A stretch of DNA of 64,000 bases from Rhodobacteraceae bacterium LNNU 3342 (GCA_008711135.1 VUAW01000003.1:186001-250000); one strand, 5' to 3'; counted from the stretch's first letter, positions 20,963 to 29,544 are shown. Translations and numbers: made by a program. The notes: generated by a model not told the origin, from the sequence alone.

Positions 20963-21296
20963 CCCGATGCGCGAGATGGTCACCCTGCTTGCCGAGGAAC
21001 GGGAGGCGCTGCTTTCAGGCGCGCTGGGTAAGCTGCCAGACCTCTTGCGCCGCAAGGAGGCCCTGCTTGCGCGGCTCCAGGCTGGTCCGGCCCCGGACGA
21101 AGCCGCGCTGGCCGCGCTTCGGGACAAGGCGCAGACGAATCTGGCGCTGCTGCAAGCGGCAGGCGAAGGCATCGCGGCTGGGCAGAAGCGCCTTGCCCAG
21201 ATGCGCGACAGCATGAAGGGCTGGCGCAGCTATGACAGCACGGGCGAACGCAGCGCCGTCGGCAGCACCCCCGGCCGGCTGGAGCACAAGGTCTGA
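20940..21296 (+). CDS. FlgN-like flagellar chaperone candidate
   Basis: 118 residues, starting inside the end of flgJ; AAGGAG seven bases upstream favours this start over the ATG at 20967. The product is almost wholly helical with heptad-like stretches (LLAEEREALLSGALGKLPDLL, about residues 15-35) and ends in a Ser/Gly-rich tail. FlgN chaperones for hook-filament junction proteins FlgK/FlgL have this size, charge and the early EEREALLSG phrase. I do not see enough to be sure, so the name is left open. Confidence 0.6.
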   Translation: MIRFRRADPMREMVTLLAEEREALLSGALGKLPDLLRRKEALLARLQAGPAPDEAALAALRDKAQTNLALLQAAGEGIAAGQKRLAQMRDSMKGWRSYDSTGERSAVGSTPGRLEHKV

Positions 21297-21332
21297 ATTT
21301 GGCTCAATTTCTTCGCGAAAGGCCTGCGGGGA

Positions 21333-21347
21333 TTAGCAGTCTGTTAG
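21333..21347 (+). promoter_or_regulatory. CtrA-like site upstream of fliC
   Basis: TTAG-N7-TTAG, six of eight CtrA core positions with 7-base spacing, 136 bases before the flagellin start in a 186-base non-coding leader. Weak match; it gains weight only from the same spacing in other flagellar promoters here. Confidence 0.3.
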
Positions 21348-21482
21348 GCCTTCATCCCCAAATTGGACCTTGCACCAGATGCGGTGGCGCCCGCTGAAAC
21401 GGGCAGAGGCCAGAAGGCTCATCCAGATGCCGTCCCAGGACGGCCCCACACCGCGCAAAGCGCGTAAACGGAGAGACATGAG

Positions 21483-22391
21483 ATGTCGAGCATTCTGACC
21501 AACACCGGCGCGATGGTGGCCCTTCAGACCCTGAAGAACACCAACACGAACCTGACCAAGGTGCAGACCGAAATCGCCACCGGCAAATCCGTCGCATCGG
21601 CCAAGGACAACGCCGCCGTCTGGGCGATCTCCAAGGTCATGGAAACCGACCAGTCGGGCTTCAAGGTGATCCGCGACCAGCTGAACGTGGCGCAATCCAC
21701 GGTGGCCGTGGGCCTTGCCGGTGCCGAACAGGTCACCGACCTTCTGAAGGAAATGAAGGACCTCGCCGCCGGCGCTGCAAATGACACTGCTGACTTTGCT
21801 AAGGTGCAGACGGACATCGAGGCCAAGCAGACGCAAATTGAAGCCATTGTGAATGCCTCTCAGTTCAATGGCATCAATCTTCTGAAAGCGAACATTGGCA
21901 CTTCGACGCCAGACGCCGGCGGCGGCGCAGCGACCCCCAACCAGGTCTTCAAGGTTCTGTCGTCGCTTGATCGCGCGAATGGCCAGGCTGATACCACTCC
22001 TGTATTTATTGAGGTGGCAGGGCAAGCGTTTGACACCGATGTGATCGATGCTCGGGACGCCAACGGAGATATCACAGGGACCCCCAAGGTTACTAAAATT
22101 GAGAGTGTTGAATCGGCTAAGACTGCAATTGGCGATATTGAGAAACTGATCGACACGGCGATCAAGGGTGCGGCGACGCTGGGTTCCGCAGCCAAGCGGA
22201 TCAGCGACCAGAGCGCCTTCGTAGGCAAGCTGTCGGACGCACTGAAGTCCGGGATCGGCGCGCTGGTTGACGCCGACATGGAAGAAACCTCGGCCAAGAT
22301 GCAGGCGCTGCAGGTTCAGCAGCAGCTGGGCATCCAGGCGCTGTCGATCGCCAACCAAGCGCCGCAAAGCGTTCTCGGCCTGTTCCGCTAA
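21483..22391 (+). CDS. fliC: Flagellin
   Basis: 302 residues, short like other alphaproteobacterial flagellins. N-terminal D0/D1: MSSILTNTGAMVALQTLKN and EIATGKSVASAKDNAAVW. C-terminal D1/D0: LVDADMEETSAKMQALQ and SIANQAPQSVLGLFR. GGAGAG lies eight bases before the ATG. The middle (about residues 97-222, bases 21774-22148) uses many A/T-ending codons (gct, act, att, gat, gtt) whereas both ends use C/G-ending codons, which suggests the exposed variable domain has a different history. A GC-rich hairpin follows the stop. flaF and flbT downstream regulate flagellin output. Confidence 0.95.
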   Translation: MSSILTNTGAMVALQTLKNTNTNLTKVQTEIATGKSVASAKDNAAVWAISKVMETDQSGFKVIRDQLNVAQSTVAVGLAGAEQVTDLLKEMKDLAAGAANDTADFAKVQTDIEAKQTQIEAIVNASQFNGINLLKANIGTSTPDAGGGAATPNQVFKVLSSLDRANGQADTTPVFIEVAGQAFDTDVIDARDANGDITGTPKVTKIESVESAKTAIGDIEKLIDTAIKGAATLGSAAKRISDQSAFVGKLSDALKSGIGALVDADMEETSAKMQALQVQQQLGIQALSIANQAPQSVLGLFR

Positions 22392-22400
22392 TAACGGCTT

Positions 22401-22424
22401 CCGGGGTGCCTTGCGGCGCCCCGG
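22401..22424 (+). terminator. GC-rich hairpin after fliC
   Basis: CCGGGGTGCC / GGCGCCCCGG, a 10-bp stem with one G-T pair and loop TTGC, ten bases past the fliC stop. No T run follows, so it is more likely a partial terminator or an mRNA stabiliser that sets fliC above flaF-flbT. Confidence 0.5.
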
Positions 22425-22480
22425 ATCAACAGCAAGGCGCAGGGGTGTGAATACGCCCATGATGAAACAGGAGAATATCT

Positions 22481-22858
22481 GTGAACGCGCTGCAATTAGC
22501 TCAGGCGGCTTATACCGGGCGCGAAGCGCCGACCCGCAGCCAGCGAGGAGTCGAGTATGACGTCTTCGCGCAAGTTACACAGCGGTTGCGTACCGCACAT
22601 GCACGGCGCGAGGCCGATTTTCCCTCGCTTGTCGCCGCCCTCCATGAAAACCGCCAACTCTGGACGCATCTGGTCCTGCTGGTGGCGGATGACATGAACG
22701 GCCTGCCCACTGCCCTGCGGGCGCAACTCGCCTCTCTTGGCATATTCACGGACGGTCATACTTCCAAGGTACTAGCACGGCAGGCTTCCGCAGAGATTCT
22801 GATCGAGATCAACACCGCGATCATGCGCGGTCTTCGCCCCCAAGGATTGGCAGCATGA
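22481..22858 (+). CDS. flaF: Flagellin regulator FlaF
   Basis: 125 residues from a GTG start with ACAGGAG seven bases upstream. Starts MNALQLAQAAYT, and carries the FlaF-type stretch LVAALHENRQLWTHLVLLVAD and a C-terminal EILIEINTAIMRGL. In Caulobacter and relatives FlaF promotes flagellin translation or secretion, opposing FlbT. Its end overlaps the flbT start (ATGA), so the two are made together. Confidence 0.9.
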   Translation: MNALQLAQAAYTGREAPTRSQRGVEYDVFAQVTQRLRTAHARREADFPSLVAALHENRQLWTHLVLLVADDMNGLPTALRAQLASLGIFTDGHTSKVLARQASAEILIEINTAIMRGLRPQGLAA

Positions 22859-23256
22859 GCGGCCTTGTCATCAAGCTCGCCCCCAAGGAGCGGATCCTGA
22901 TCAACGGCGCAGTGATCGAAAACGGCGACCGGCGTTCAAGGATTTCGATTATGACGCCGAACGCGCATATCCTGCGCCTTCGCGATGCCATTCACCCCAG
23001 CGAGGTGAACACCCCCGTCCGCCGAGTTTGCTATATCGCGCAGCTCTTGCTCGCGGGCGAAGCTGATCCGGCAGACGCGCGGCACCAGCTCTTGCGCGGG
23101 ATCGAGCAACTCAGCCAAGTATTGACTGACCCGGATAGCCGAAACAATCTCGCTCTTGCCACCACGGGCGTCATATCGGGGGAACATTACCAGGTGCTCA
23201 AGGCTCTGCGGAATCTCCTCTCGCGAGAGGAGCGCCTGCTGGCGCATATGGCATGA
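22855..23256 (+). CDS. flbT: Flagellin mRNA repressor FlbT
   Basis: 133 residues. Signatures are LKLAPKERILINGAVIENG-type opening (here LVIKLAPKERILINGAVIE), VRRVCYIAQLLLAGE and a C-terminal YQVLKALRNLLSREERLLA. FlbT binds the leader of flagellin mRNA and limits its translation until the hook is complete. It overlaps flaF and the next gene by four bases each. The 186-base fliC leader would be its expected target. Confidence 0.92.
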   Translation: MSGLVIKLAPKERILINGAVIENGDRRSRISIMTPNAHILRLRDAIHPSEVNTPVRRVCYIAQLLLAGEADPADARHQLLRGIEQLSQVLTDPDSRNNLALATTGVISGEHYQVLKALRNLLSREERLLAHMA

Positions 23257-24056
23257 GTTTCCAGCCCATTGTTCCCATGTCCGGAATCGGCGGCTGGAAC
23301 TTTCTGAAGCGCACGATGGAGAAGCAGCAGCAGACCTTCAACCGGTCGCCGGTGATGGAACGCGAGGCCCAATACTTCAAGGAAAACATTGGCAAGGTGA
23401 AGAGGGCAGAAGACCTGGTTTCGGATTACCGGTTGCTGAAGGTCGCGTTAGGGGCCTTCGGCCTGCAGGACGACATCAACAACCGCTTCTTCATCAGGAA
23501 GGTGCTTGAGGAAGGCTCATTGAACGAGAAGTCGCTGGGGAACCTGCTGTCGGACAAGCGCTATCTGGAGATGGCAAAGGCCTTCGGTTTCGACCTCGGC
23601 ACCCCCTCGACCCAGATCAGCACCTTTGCCGACAAGATCGTGAAATCGTACCGTGAGCGTGAGTTCGAGGTCGCTGTCGGCTACAGCGACGAGAACATGC
23701 GGCTCGGACTCACGATCAGGCGCGATCTGGCGGCTCTGGCTAAAAAGGAATCGTCGGAGAACACCAAGTGGTTTACCGCGCTCGGCTCTCCGCCCATGCG
23801 GAAGGTGTTGGAGACGGCTTTCAACCTGCCGTCCTCCTTCGGGTCGCTTGATCTAGACATGCAATTGGCGACGGTCAAGGATAAGGCCCGTCAGGCCTTT
23901 GGTAGTGAGACGATCTCGCAGTTCACGGACCCGGAGAAGATGGAGGCGCTGGTCCAGCGGTTCCTGGTCCGGGCCGAAGTGCAGGCCATGACCACGAGCT
24001 TCTCGGCCGGCAGCATCGCACTGCAACTGCTTCAGGCAGGAAACCCCGGGCGCTAG
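23253..24056 (+). CDS. DUF1217 family flagellar-locus protein
   Basis: 267 residues, helical and polar, with no signal peptide or membrane segment. Recognised from phrases common to DUF1217 proteins of alphaproteobacterial flagellar clusters: EREAQYFKENIGKVKRAEDL, LGAFGLQDDINNRFFIRKVLE and a C-terminal LVRAEVQAMTT. The function is unknown; some members are long multi-repeat proteins, this one is a single unit. It ends the flgJ-fliC-flaF-flbT direction and is convergent with fliI. Confidence 0.8.
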   Translation: MSFQPIVPMSGIGGWNFLKRTMEKQQQTFNRSPVMEREAQYFKENIGKVKRAEDLVSDYRLLKVALGAFGLQDDINNRFFIRKVLEEGSLNEKSLGNLLSDKRYLEMAKAFGFDLGTPSTQISTFADKIVKSYREREFEVAVGYSDENMRLGLTIRRDLAALAKKESSENTKWFTALGSPPMRKVLETAFNLPSSFGSLDLDMQLATVKDKARQAFGSETISQFTDPEKMEALVQRFLVRAEVQAMTTSFSAGSIALQLLQAGNPGR

Positions 24057-24064
24057 CCCGGGGC
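24045..24064. terminator. Hairpin between convergent DUF1217 gene and fliI
   Basis: Perfect 8-bp stem CCCCGGGC / GCCCGGGG with loop GCTA that spans the DUF1217 stop codon. Symmetric, no T run on either side; may block both converging transcripts. Confidence 0.45.
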
Positions 24065-24071
24065 GATCGGC

Positions 24072-25400
24072 TCAGACCCTATGCATCCGCCCCTCCAGGC
24101 AGGCGGAAAGGCGGGCAAAGCTGTCCGCCGTCTTCCCCTCTTCATCCTCAGCCAGGAACGCGTCCAGCGCTGGCCAGACGCGGATCGCACGATCGACCAG
24201 CGGATCGGAGCCAACGACATAAAGCCCAGCCTGTATCATCATTTCTGCCCGGTCATAGGCCCCCAGCAGCCGACGTGCTTCCCCGATCAGGCGGTTTTCT
24301 TCTTCCGACGCGGCATCCGGCAAGCTGCGAGAGACGGATCGCAGCAGGTCCACCGCCGGATAGCGCCCGCGTTCAGCAATCGCCCGGTCCATGACCACAT
24401 GTCCGTCCAGAACGCCGCGCAGGATGTCCGCGATTGGCTCATCCATGTCTGATCCGGCAACGAGCACCGTGAACAGCGCCGTGATGTCGCCGCTGTCACC
24501 GCAGCCCGGCCCAGCGCGTTCGGCAAGCGCCATGATCATGTGGGCGACCGAAGACGGGTAGCCGCGCAGGCTCGCTTCCTCGCCCGCGGCCAACGCAACC
24601 TCTCGATGGGCCTCGGCGAACCGAGTGATCGAATCGGCCAGCAGCAACACGTGGCGCCCTTGATCGCGGAAATGTTCGGCCACCGCCATTGCAGTCCAGG
24701 CCGTTTGACGGCGGATGAGTGGCGATTGATCCGAGGTCGCCACCACCAGCACTGCCCGTGCCAGACCTTCAGGCCCCAAGACCTTTTCGACAAATTCCCG
24801 CAGCTCCCGCCCCCGCTCTCCTACAAGAGCAATGACGACGACATCGGCGGCAACGCCGCGCGCAAGCTTTCCCAGCAACGTCGTCTTGCCCACGCCTGAG
24901 CCTGCGAAAAGCCCAATCCGCTGGCCGCGCACGATGGGCAGCAGGGTGTTGAACAGCGCCACTCCCGTTTCCAGCCGTTCGCCCAGAAGCCGCCGTTCCG
25001 CAGCCGGTGGTGCCGCCTGCCGAAGTGCCCGTGGCGTTAGACCCCGCATCAGCGGCCTCCCGTCCAGCGGCGCGCCGAACGGATCGACGATCCGGCCCAG
25101 CCAGCTGTCGTCCGGGGCAACTTCCGGCTGGCCGAGCAGTTCGACTGCATCGCCGATCGCCACACCTTCCAGCGTCCCGTCCGGCAGAACGATATGGCCA
25201 TCCGGAGCCAGCCGGAGAAGCTCCCCCCCCACGGCCGGGGCGGCGGCGGGCGCGATCCTGACCCTGTCGCCCAACGCAGCGTGATCGAGCCCAGTAGCGC
25301 GCAAGGTGCCGCGGCCGACCTCGGCCACCCGCCCGATACGGCGGCGGGGCCGGATGGTGCGGATTTCTGCCCGCAGCCCGTCGAATACCGTTCCAGCCAT
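24072..25400 (-). CDS. fliI: Flagellar export ATPase FliI
   Basis: 442 residues from the ATG at 25400, with GGAGG six bases upstream; the frame continues upstream but without a start signal. Walker A is AGSGVGKTTLLGKLAR (about residues 160-175), Walker B region HVLLLADSITRFAEAHREV, and the F1-type signature PAVDLLRSVSRSLPD. It energises substrate unloading at the export gate with FliH. It is transcribed away from flgB and stands alone on the minus strand between two plus-strand units. Confidence 0.96.
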   Translation of the reverse strand: MAGTVFDGLRAEIRTIRPRRRIGRVAEVGRGTLRATGLDHAALGDRVRIAPAAAPAVGGELLRLAPDGHIVLPDGTLEGVAIGDAVELLGQPEVAPDDSWLGRIVDPFGAPLDGRPLMRGLTPRALRQAAPPAAERRLLGERLETGVALFNTLLPIVRGQRIGLFAGSGVGKTTLLGKLARGVAADVVVIALVGERGRELREFVEKVLGPEGLARAVLVVATSDQSPLIRRQTAWTAMAVAEHFRDQGRHVLLLADSITRFAEAHREVALAAGEEASLRGYPSSVAHMIMALAERAGPGCGDSGDITALFTVLVAGSDMDEPIADILRGVLDGHVVMDRAIAERGRYPAVDLLRSVSRSLPDAASEEENRLIGEARRLLGAYDRAEMMIQAGLYVVGSDPLVDRAIRVWPALDAFLAEDEEGKTADSFARLSACLEGRMHRV

Positions 25401-25487
25401 TCTGGCCTCCAACTCTCCTGTTCCGATTACGGTTTCTAAAGGAATCACTCTTAAGCCTTCGTGTAAGCAGTTGAGGGAGAAGCCCCG

Positions 25488-25874
25488 ATGTTCAGACAGC
25501 TTGAGATTTTCCAGATGACGCACGCGCTGGGCGCCCATGCCGCGGCGCGCCAGTCTGCCATCTCTCAGAACGTGGCCAATGCCGACACCCCTCGCTACCG
25601 AGCGGTGGACGTGACCAGCTTTGCCGAACTTTGGCGGCAGCAAGGTAACGGCAGCCTGAGAGCCAGCCGCGCCGCCCATGTCGGGGCCGAGGAACAGGCC
25701 TTCCGGCCCCGCCCCGCTGTCCTCCGCCAGCCGGAGTCAGAGGCGCCCAATGGCAACACAGTCTCTCTAGAGGGGCAGATGATGAAGGCAGCCGAGGTGC
25801 GGCATCAGCACGATCTGGCGCTTTCAATCTACAGGAGCGCCTCCAGCGTGCTTCGCAAAAGCCTTGGCAGATAG
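25488..25874 (+). CDS. flgB: Flagellar proximal rod protein FlgB
   Basis: 128 residues. The rod-family N-terminus has ARQSAISQNVANADTPRYRAVD (ANADTPxY is the FlgB/FlgC hallmark) and the C-terminal helix ends LSIYRSASSVLRKSLGR. FlgB is the first axial protein above the export gate. GAGGGAGAAG lies six bases before the ATG. It opens a long plus-strand operon: flgB-flgC-fliE-fliQ-flgF-flgG-flgA-flgH-fliL2. Confidence 0.94.
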   Translation: MFRQLEIFQMTHALGAHAAARQSAISQNVANADTPRYRAVDVTSFAELWRQQGNGSLRASRAAHVGAEEQAFRPRPAVLRQPESEAPNGNTVSLEGQMMKAAEVRHQHDLALSIYRSASSVLRKSLGR

Positions 25875-25883
25875 GACACCGTC

Positions 25884-26276
25884 ATGAGCGACCTGATGAA
25901 AACGCTGTCGGTTTCGGCCTCGGGGATGCAGGCGCAGGGGCAGCGCCTGCGGCATGTGGCGGAAAACATCGCCAACAGCGACACGCCCGGCTACCGCCGC
26001 AAGACTATCCCGTTCGAGCAGGAGATGTCCTTCGGCCACGGCACCGGCCGCGTCACCCCTGGCCGGGTGGAACTGGATCCGCGTGATCTGCCCCGCATCC
26101 ACGACCCCAGCCATCCGATGGCCGATGCCACCGGATACTATAACGGATCCAACGTGGATTTGGTGGTCGAGCTTGCGGACTCCCGCGAAGCCCAAAGAAG
26201 CTACGAAGCCAATCTGAAGATGTTCGACCAGGCCCGGCAGATGTCGGCGAGCTTGCTCGAACTCCTCAAGCACTAA
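25884..26276 (+). CDS. flgC: Flagellar proximal rod protein FlgC
   Basis: 130 residues. N-terminal rod motif SVSASGMQAQGQRLRHVAEN then IANSDTPGYRRKTIPF, and C-terminal YEANLKMFDQARQMSASLLEL. The middle GYYNGSNVDLV-type stretch is present as ATGYYNGSNVDLVVELAD. It follows flgB by nine bases. Together with FlgB, FlgF and FliE it builds the proximal rod. Confidence 0.95.
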   Translation: MSDLMKTLSVSASGMQAQGQRLRHVAENIANSDTPGYRRKTIPFEQEMSFGHGTGRVTPGRVELDPRDLPRIHDPSHPMADATGYYNGSNVDLVVELADSREAQRSYEANLKMFDQARQMSASLLELLKH

Positions 26277-26292
26277 GCAAAGGAATTCCAGA

Positions 26293-26583
26293 ATGGACAT
26301 GAAAGCGGTTGCCGCCGCGCAATTCTATGCGCAGGCGCGTCCTGCCACTGCGCCGGGCGCGTCCTCGGGCGGGCTGAGCGAGAAGTTCACCCAGATCGCT
26401 GAAAGCTTTACCCAGACGCTTCAGCGGGGCGAGGAAACGGCAAAGGCCGCGATGCTGGGCGATGCCGATCCCCACGCCTTGGTTCAGGCTCTCGCCGCGA
26501 CCGAGCTAGCAGTGGAAACCGCCGTTACCATCCGTGACAAGGTTGTCGAGGCCTATCAGGAAATCCTGCGGATGCCGGTCTGA
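26293..26583 (+). CDS. fliE: Flagellar hook-basal body adaptor FliE
   Basis: 96 residues. The C-terminal helix carries the FliE signature: MLGDADPHALVQALAATELA followed by VRDKV-type residues (here TIRDKVVEAYQEILRMPV). FliE joins the MS ring and export gate to the rod. AAAGGAATTCCAG precedes the ATG. It is followed five bases later by fliQ. Confidence 0.92.
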   Translation: MDMKAVAAAQFYAQARPATAPGASSGGLSEKFTQIAESFTQTLQRGEETAKAAMLGDADPHALVQALAATELAVETAVTIRDKVVEAYQEILRMPV

Positions 26584-26587
26584 TCCG

Positions 26588-26854
26588 ATGCAGGAGGCGA
26601 TGTTCTTCGACACGCTGCGGCTCGCGCTCTGGATCGCGGTGATCATCTCGGCCCCGATCCTGGCGGTCGCGCTGGTGGCGGGGGTCGCCGTGGGTCTCTT
26701 TCAGGCGCTCACCTCGATCCAAGAGATGACGCTGACCTTCGTGCCAAAGGCGGTGGCGATGCTGGTCGTGTTCTGGATGTCGATGAGCTTCATGTCCGGC
26801 ACCTTGGTCAGTTTCTTCACGGACCGGATCATCCCGCTGATCGGGGGACAGTAA
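26588..26854 (+). CDS. fliQ: Flagellar export gate protein FliQ
   Basis: 88 residues from the ATG at 26588; an alternative ATG at 26600 has AGGAGG only two bases away, too close. Two membrane helices at about residues 15-40 and 50-78, with LVAGVAVGLFQALTSIQEMT and LTFVPKAVAMLVVF, which are the family signatures. Forms the export channel with FliP and FliR. Its stop directly abuts the flgF start. Confidence 0.96.
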   Translation: MQEAMFFDTLRLALWIAVIISAPILAVALVAGVAVGLFQALTSIQEMTLTFVPKAVAMLVVFWMSMSFMSGTLVSFFTDRIIPLIGGQ

Positions 26855-27571
26855 ATGGATAACGCTACCTACACGACGCTGACCCGCCAGTCGGGCCTGA
26901 TGCGCGAAATGCAGGTCGTGGCGCATAACATCGCCAACATCTCTACCACTGGCTTTCGTAAGGAAGGCGTCGTCTTTTCAGAATACATCCACCGGTTCGA
27001 CGGGCAGGAACCGTCCCTGTCCATGGCCACCCCGAATGGCCGGCACATCAACGGCACGCAAGGCGCGCTGAGCCAGACCGGCGGAACCTTTGATCTTGCC
27101 ATTGAGGGTCCCGGCTACTTCCTTGTCCAGACCCCGCAGGGAGAGCGCCTGACGCGGGCAGGACATTTCACACCGAATGCCGAGGGTCAGCTGGTCACCC
27201 CGGATGGTCACGCGCTTCTGGATGACGGGGGCGCGCCTATCTTCGTTCCGCCGGATGCCCGGCAGGTGGCGGTCGGTTCTGACGGTACCCTGTCCGCGAA
27301 CGGGCTCGCCTTCGGGCAGGTCGGGCTCTACCAGCCAGTGGACCCGCTGAACCTGCAGCGCGAAGTCGGAACCCTGTTCACAAGCGACGCAGGCGTGGAG
27401 CCCGCCGAAGGGGCGGCCGTGCTTCAGGGTTACCTTGAAGATTCGAACGTCGATGCCATCGCCGAGGTCGCGCGCATGATCCAGGTACAGCGCGCCTATG
27501 AGCTCGGCCAGTCCTTCACCGACCGAGAGGACGAGCGGATCCGCTCGGTTCTCCGCACGCTCGGCAAATAA
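26855..27571 (+). CDS. flgF: Flagellar proximal rod protein FlgF
   Basis: 238 residues. N-terminal rod motif NIANISTTGFRKEGVVFSEY, central FDLAIEGPGYFLVQTPQGE followed by LTRAGHFTPNAEG, and C-terminal LQGYLEDSNVDAIAEVARMI and QRAYELGQSF. Shorter than FlgG and placed directly before it, so FlgF. The gene begins at the base after the fliQ stop. Confidence 0.94.
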   Translation: MDNATYTTLTRQSGLMREMQVVAHNIANISTTGFRKEGVVFSEYIHRFDGQEPSLSMATPNGRHINGTQGALSQTGGTFDLAIEGPGYFLVQTPQGERLTRAGHFTPNAEGQLVTPDGHALLDDGGAPIFVPPDARQVAVGSDGTLSANGLAFGQVGLYQPVDPLNLQREVGTLFTSDAGVEPAEGAAVLQGYLEDSNVDAIAEVARMIQVQRAYELGQSFTDREDERIRSVLRTLGK

Positions 27572-27585
27572 CACAGGAGAGATCC

Positions 27586-28371
27586 ATGCGCGCGCTTCAG
27601 ATCGCCGCCAGCGGCATGAGTGCCCAGCAGATGCGGGTAGAGGTCGTCTCGAACAACCTCGCCAACATGAACACCACGGCCTATAACGCCCGCCGCGCGG
27701 AATTTGCCGACCTGCACTACCAGCAGGTCACGCGCCCGGGCACGATCAACGCCGCCGACGGGACGGTGCTGCCGACGGGCGTCCAGATCGGGCTTGGGGT
27801 GCGTCCGGCCGCCGTGTCGGTGCAGTTGGCGCAAGGATCGCTGGCCCAGACAGGCGGCGACCTTGACCTCGCAATCGAGGGTCGCGGCTACCTGGAGGTG
27901 GCGCTGCCCAATGGCGGTGCGGCCTTCACCCGCGATGGCGGGCTGAAGCGGTCGGCGGACGGGCTTATCGTGACTTCGGATGGCTATGAGGTCGTGCCGG
28001 GCATCGTCATCCCCGACGATGCGCGCAGCCTTTCGATCAATGCCGGGGGCGAGGTCTTTGCCTATTTCGCAGACCGGCCAGAGGCGGAGCTGCTGGGCCA
28101 GATCACCCTCGCCGGCTTCACCAACGAAAAGGGGCTGGAGGCGATCGGCTCCAACCTCTTCACTGAGACCGAAGCCTCCGGGCCACCGATGGTTGGCGCA
28201 CCTGGCGAAGATGGGCTGGGCACTCTCCGGCAGGGCTATCTTGAGGACAGTTCCGTCGATGCGGTGCGCGAGGTGACGGAACTCATCAAGGCCCAGCGCG
28301 GCTATGAGTTGAACGCCAAGGTCATCACCGCCGCCGACCAGATGCTGTCGGCCACGACGCAGGTCCGCTGA
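27586..28371 (+). CDS. flgG: Flagellar distal rod protein FlgG
   Basis: 261 residues, the standard length for FlgG. Motifs: MRALQIAASGMSAQQMRVEV, SNNLANMNTTAYNARRAEF with DLHYQQ (the FlgG-specific segment that sets rod length), DLAIEGRGYLEV, and a C-terminal LEDSSVDAVREVTELIKAQ with RGYELNAKVI. CAGGAGAG precedes the ATG. Its stop overlaps flgA by one base. Confidence 0.96.
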   Translation: MRALQIAASGMSAQQMRVEVVSNNLANMNTTAYNARRAEFADLHYQQVTRPGTINAADGTVLPTGVQIGLGVRPAAVSVQLAQGSLAQTGGDLDLAIEGRGYLEVALPNGGAAFTRDGGLKRSADGLIVTSDGYEVVPGIVIPDDARSLSINAGGEVFAYFADRPEAELLGQITLAGFTNEKGLEAIGSNLFTETEASGPPMVGAPGEDGLGTLRQGYLEDSSVDAVREVTELIKAQRGYELNAKVITAADQMLSATTQVR

Positions 28372-28796
28372 TGCTGCGGCTTGCGCTTCTGGCCATTCTG
28401 GCAGCTTCGCCCGTCGCGGCGGAAACTCTGGTCGCCGCCCGCCTGATCCGCGCCGGTACAATCCTATCTGCCGACGATGTGGCGCGCGCCGAAACCCCGA
28501 TGGCCGGGGCCCTTGACGATCCGGCTGATGCCATCGGCCTGGAGGCGCGCGTCGCAATCTACGCCGGTCGGCCCCTTCGCCCCGAGGATCTTGGCTCGCC
28601 AACGATCATTGATCGCAACCAGGCCGTGCCGCTGGTCTATCAGCGCGGCCCTCTCTCCATCGTCACCGAGGGACGGGCGCTGGGCCGGGGCGGCGCAGGC
28701 GACATGATCCGGGTGATGAACGTGTCCTCGCGCTCCACCGTTAGTGGGATCATCGGTGCCGACGGCGCTATCCGCGTTGCCACTGGTGCGCAATGA
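28371..28796 (+). CDS. flgA: Flagellar P-ring assembly chaperone FlgA
   Basis: 141 residues with a signal peptide (residues 1-17, cut after SPVAA). The remaining part is the SAF-type domain: VAARLIRAGTILSADDVARA and YQRGPLSIVTEGRALGRGGAGD, with the C-terminal NVSSRSTVSGIIGADG. It is much shorter than enteric FlgA (about 219) because the extra N-terminal domain is missing, a usual form in this order. FlgA helps FlgI form the P ring; flgI itself is not in the window. Confidence 0.9.
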   Translation: MLRLALLAILAASPVAAETLVAARLIRAGTILSADDVARAETPMAGALDDPADAIGLEARVAIYAGRPLRPEDLGSPTIIDRNQAVPLVYQRGPLSIVTEGRALGRGGAGDMIRVMNVSSRSTVSGIIGADGAIRVATGAQ

Positions 28797-29533
28797 CACG
28801 GGATCTGCCGATGAAACGGGTCCTCCTCGCAGCAGGTGCGGTTCTTGCCCTTTCGGCTTGCGGACGCGAAGTGGGCCGTGCCCCGGGTTTCGCGCCGCTT
28901 GAAGGCGGGTACGAGCACCACGCGCTTTACAGCACCCCCCTGCCCGAGGTGCAGGACAAGCAGCGCCTTTCGGATCAGGCCTCGCTCTGGTCGTCTGGCC
29001 ACCGGTCCTTGCTGGGGGATCGGCGGGCGGGGCAGCGCGGCGATATCCTGACCGTGGTGATCGAGATCAATGATCAGGCCGAGATTTCGAATACCAGCGG
29101 CCGGTCCCGCGCGGCCTCGGGAGAAATGGGTGTGCCATCGCTCTTTGGTATTCCGCAGCGGCTGAATGAACACCTGCCGGAAGGCGCGTCCATGGCGAAC
29201 GCCGCGGCGGCCAGTTCCTCCAGCAGCTACAAGGGCGGCGGCTCCGTTCGGCGGCGAGAAAAGCTGACGCTGCGCGTCGCGGTCACGGTGGTGGAACGGC
29301 TCGCCAATGGAGTTCTGCGGATCGAGGGCACGCAAGAGGTCCGCGTGAACTTCGAACTGCGCGAATTGCTCGTTTCTGGCTATGTCCGCCCCGAAGACAT
29401 CTCACGCCAGAACGAAATCACCTACGACAAGATTGCCGGGGCCCGCGTGTCCTATGGCGGGCGCGGGCAGATCACGGATGTCCAGCAGCCGCGCTATGGC
29501 CAGCAGATCGCCGACATTCTTCTGCCTTATTAA
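28793..29533 (+). CDS. flgH: Flagellar L-ring lipoprotein FlgH
   Basis: 246 residues from the ATG in the ATGA overlap with flgA; an ATG at 28811 (MKRVLLAAGAVLALSAC) is a credible alternative. A lipobox LSAC puts the lipidated Cys at residue 23 of the longer form. FlgH signatures: GDRRAGQRGDILTVVIEI, the Ser-rich segment, VRRREKLTLRVAVTVVERLA and NGVLRIEGTQEVRVN. FlgH forms the outer-membrane ring around the rod. Confidence 0.95.
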   Translation: MTRDLPMKRVLLAAGAVLALSACGREVGRAPGFAPLEGGYEHHALYSTPLPEVQDKQRLSDQASLWSSGHRSLLGDRRAGQRGDILTVVIEINDQAEISNTSGRSRAASGEMGVPSLFGIPQRLNEHLPEGASMANAAAASSSSSYKGGGSVRRREKLTLRVAVTVVERLANGVLRIEGTQEVRVNFELRELLVSGYVRPEDISRQNEITYDKIAGARVSYGGRGQITDVQQPRYGQQIADILLPY

Positions 29534-29544
29534 GGAACCTGCCG

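Noticed and set aside
25401-25487. CtrA site between fliI and flgB
   Set aside because: TTAC and TTAA half-sites are present but their spacing does not fit N7 on either strand.
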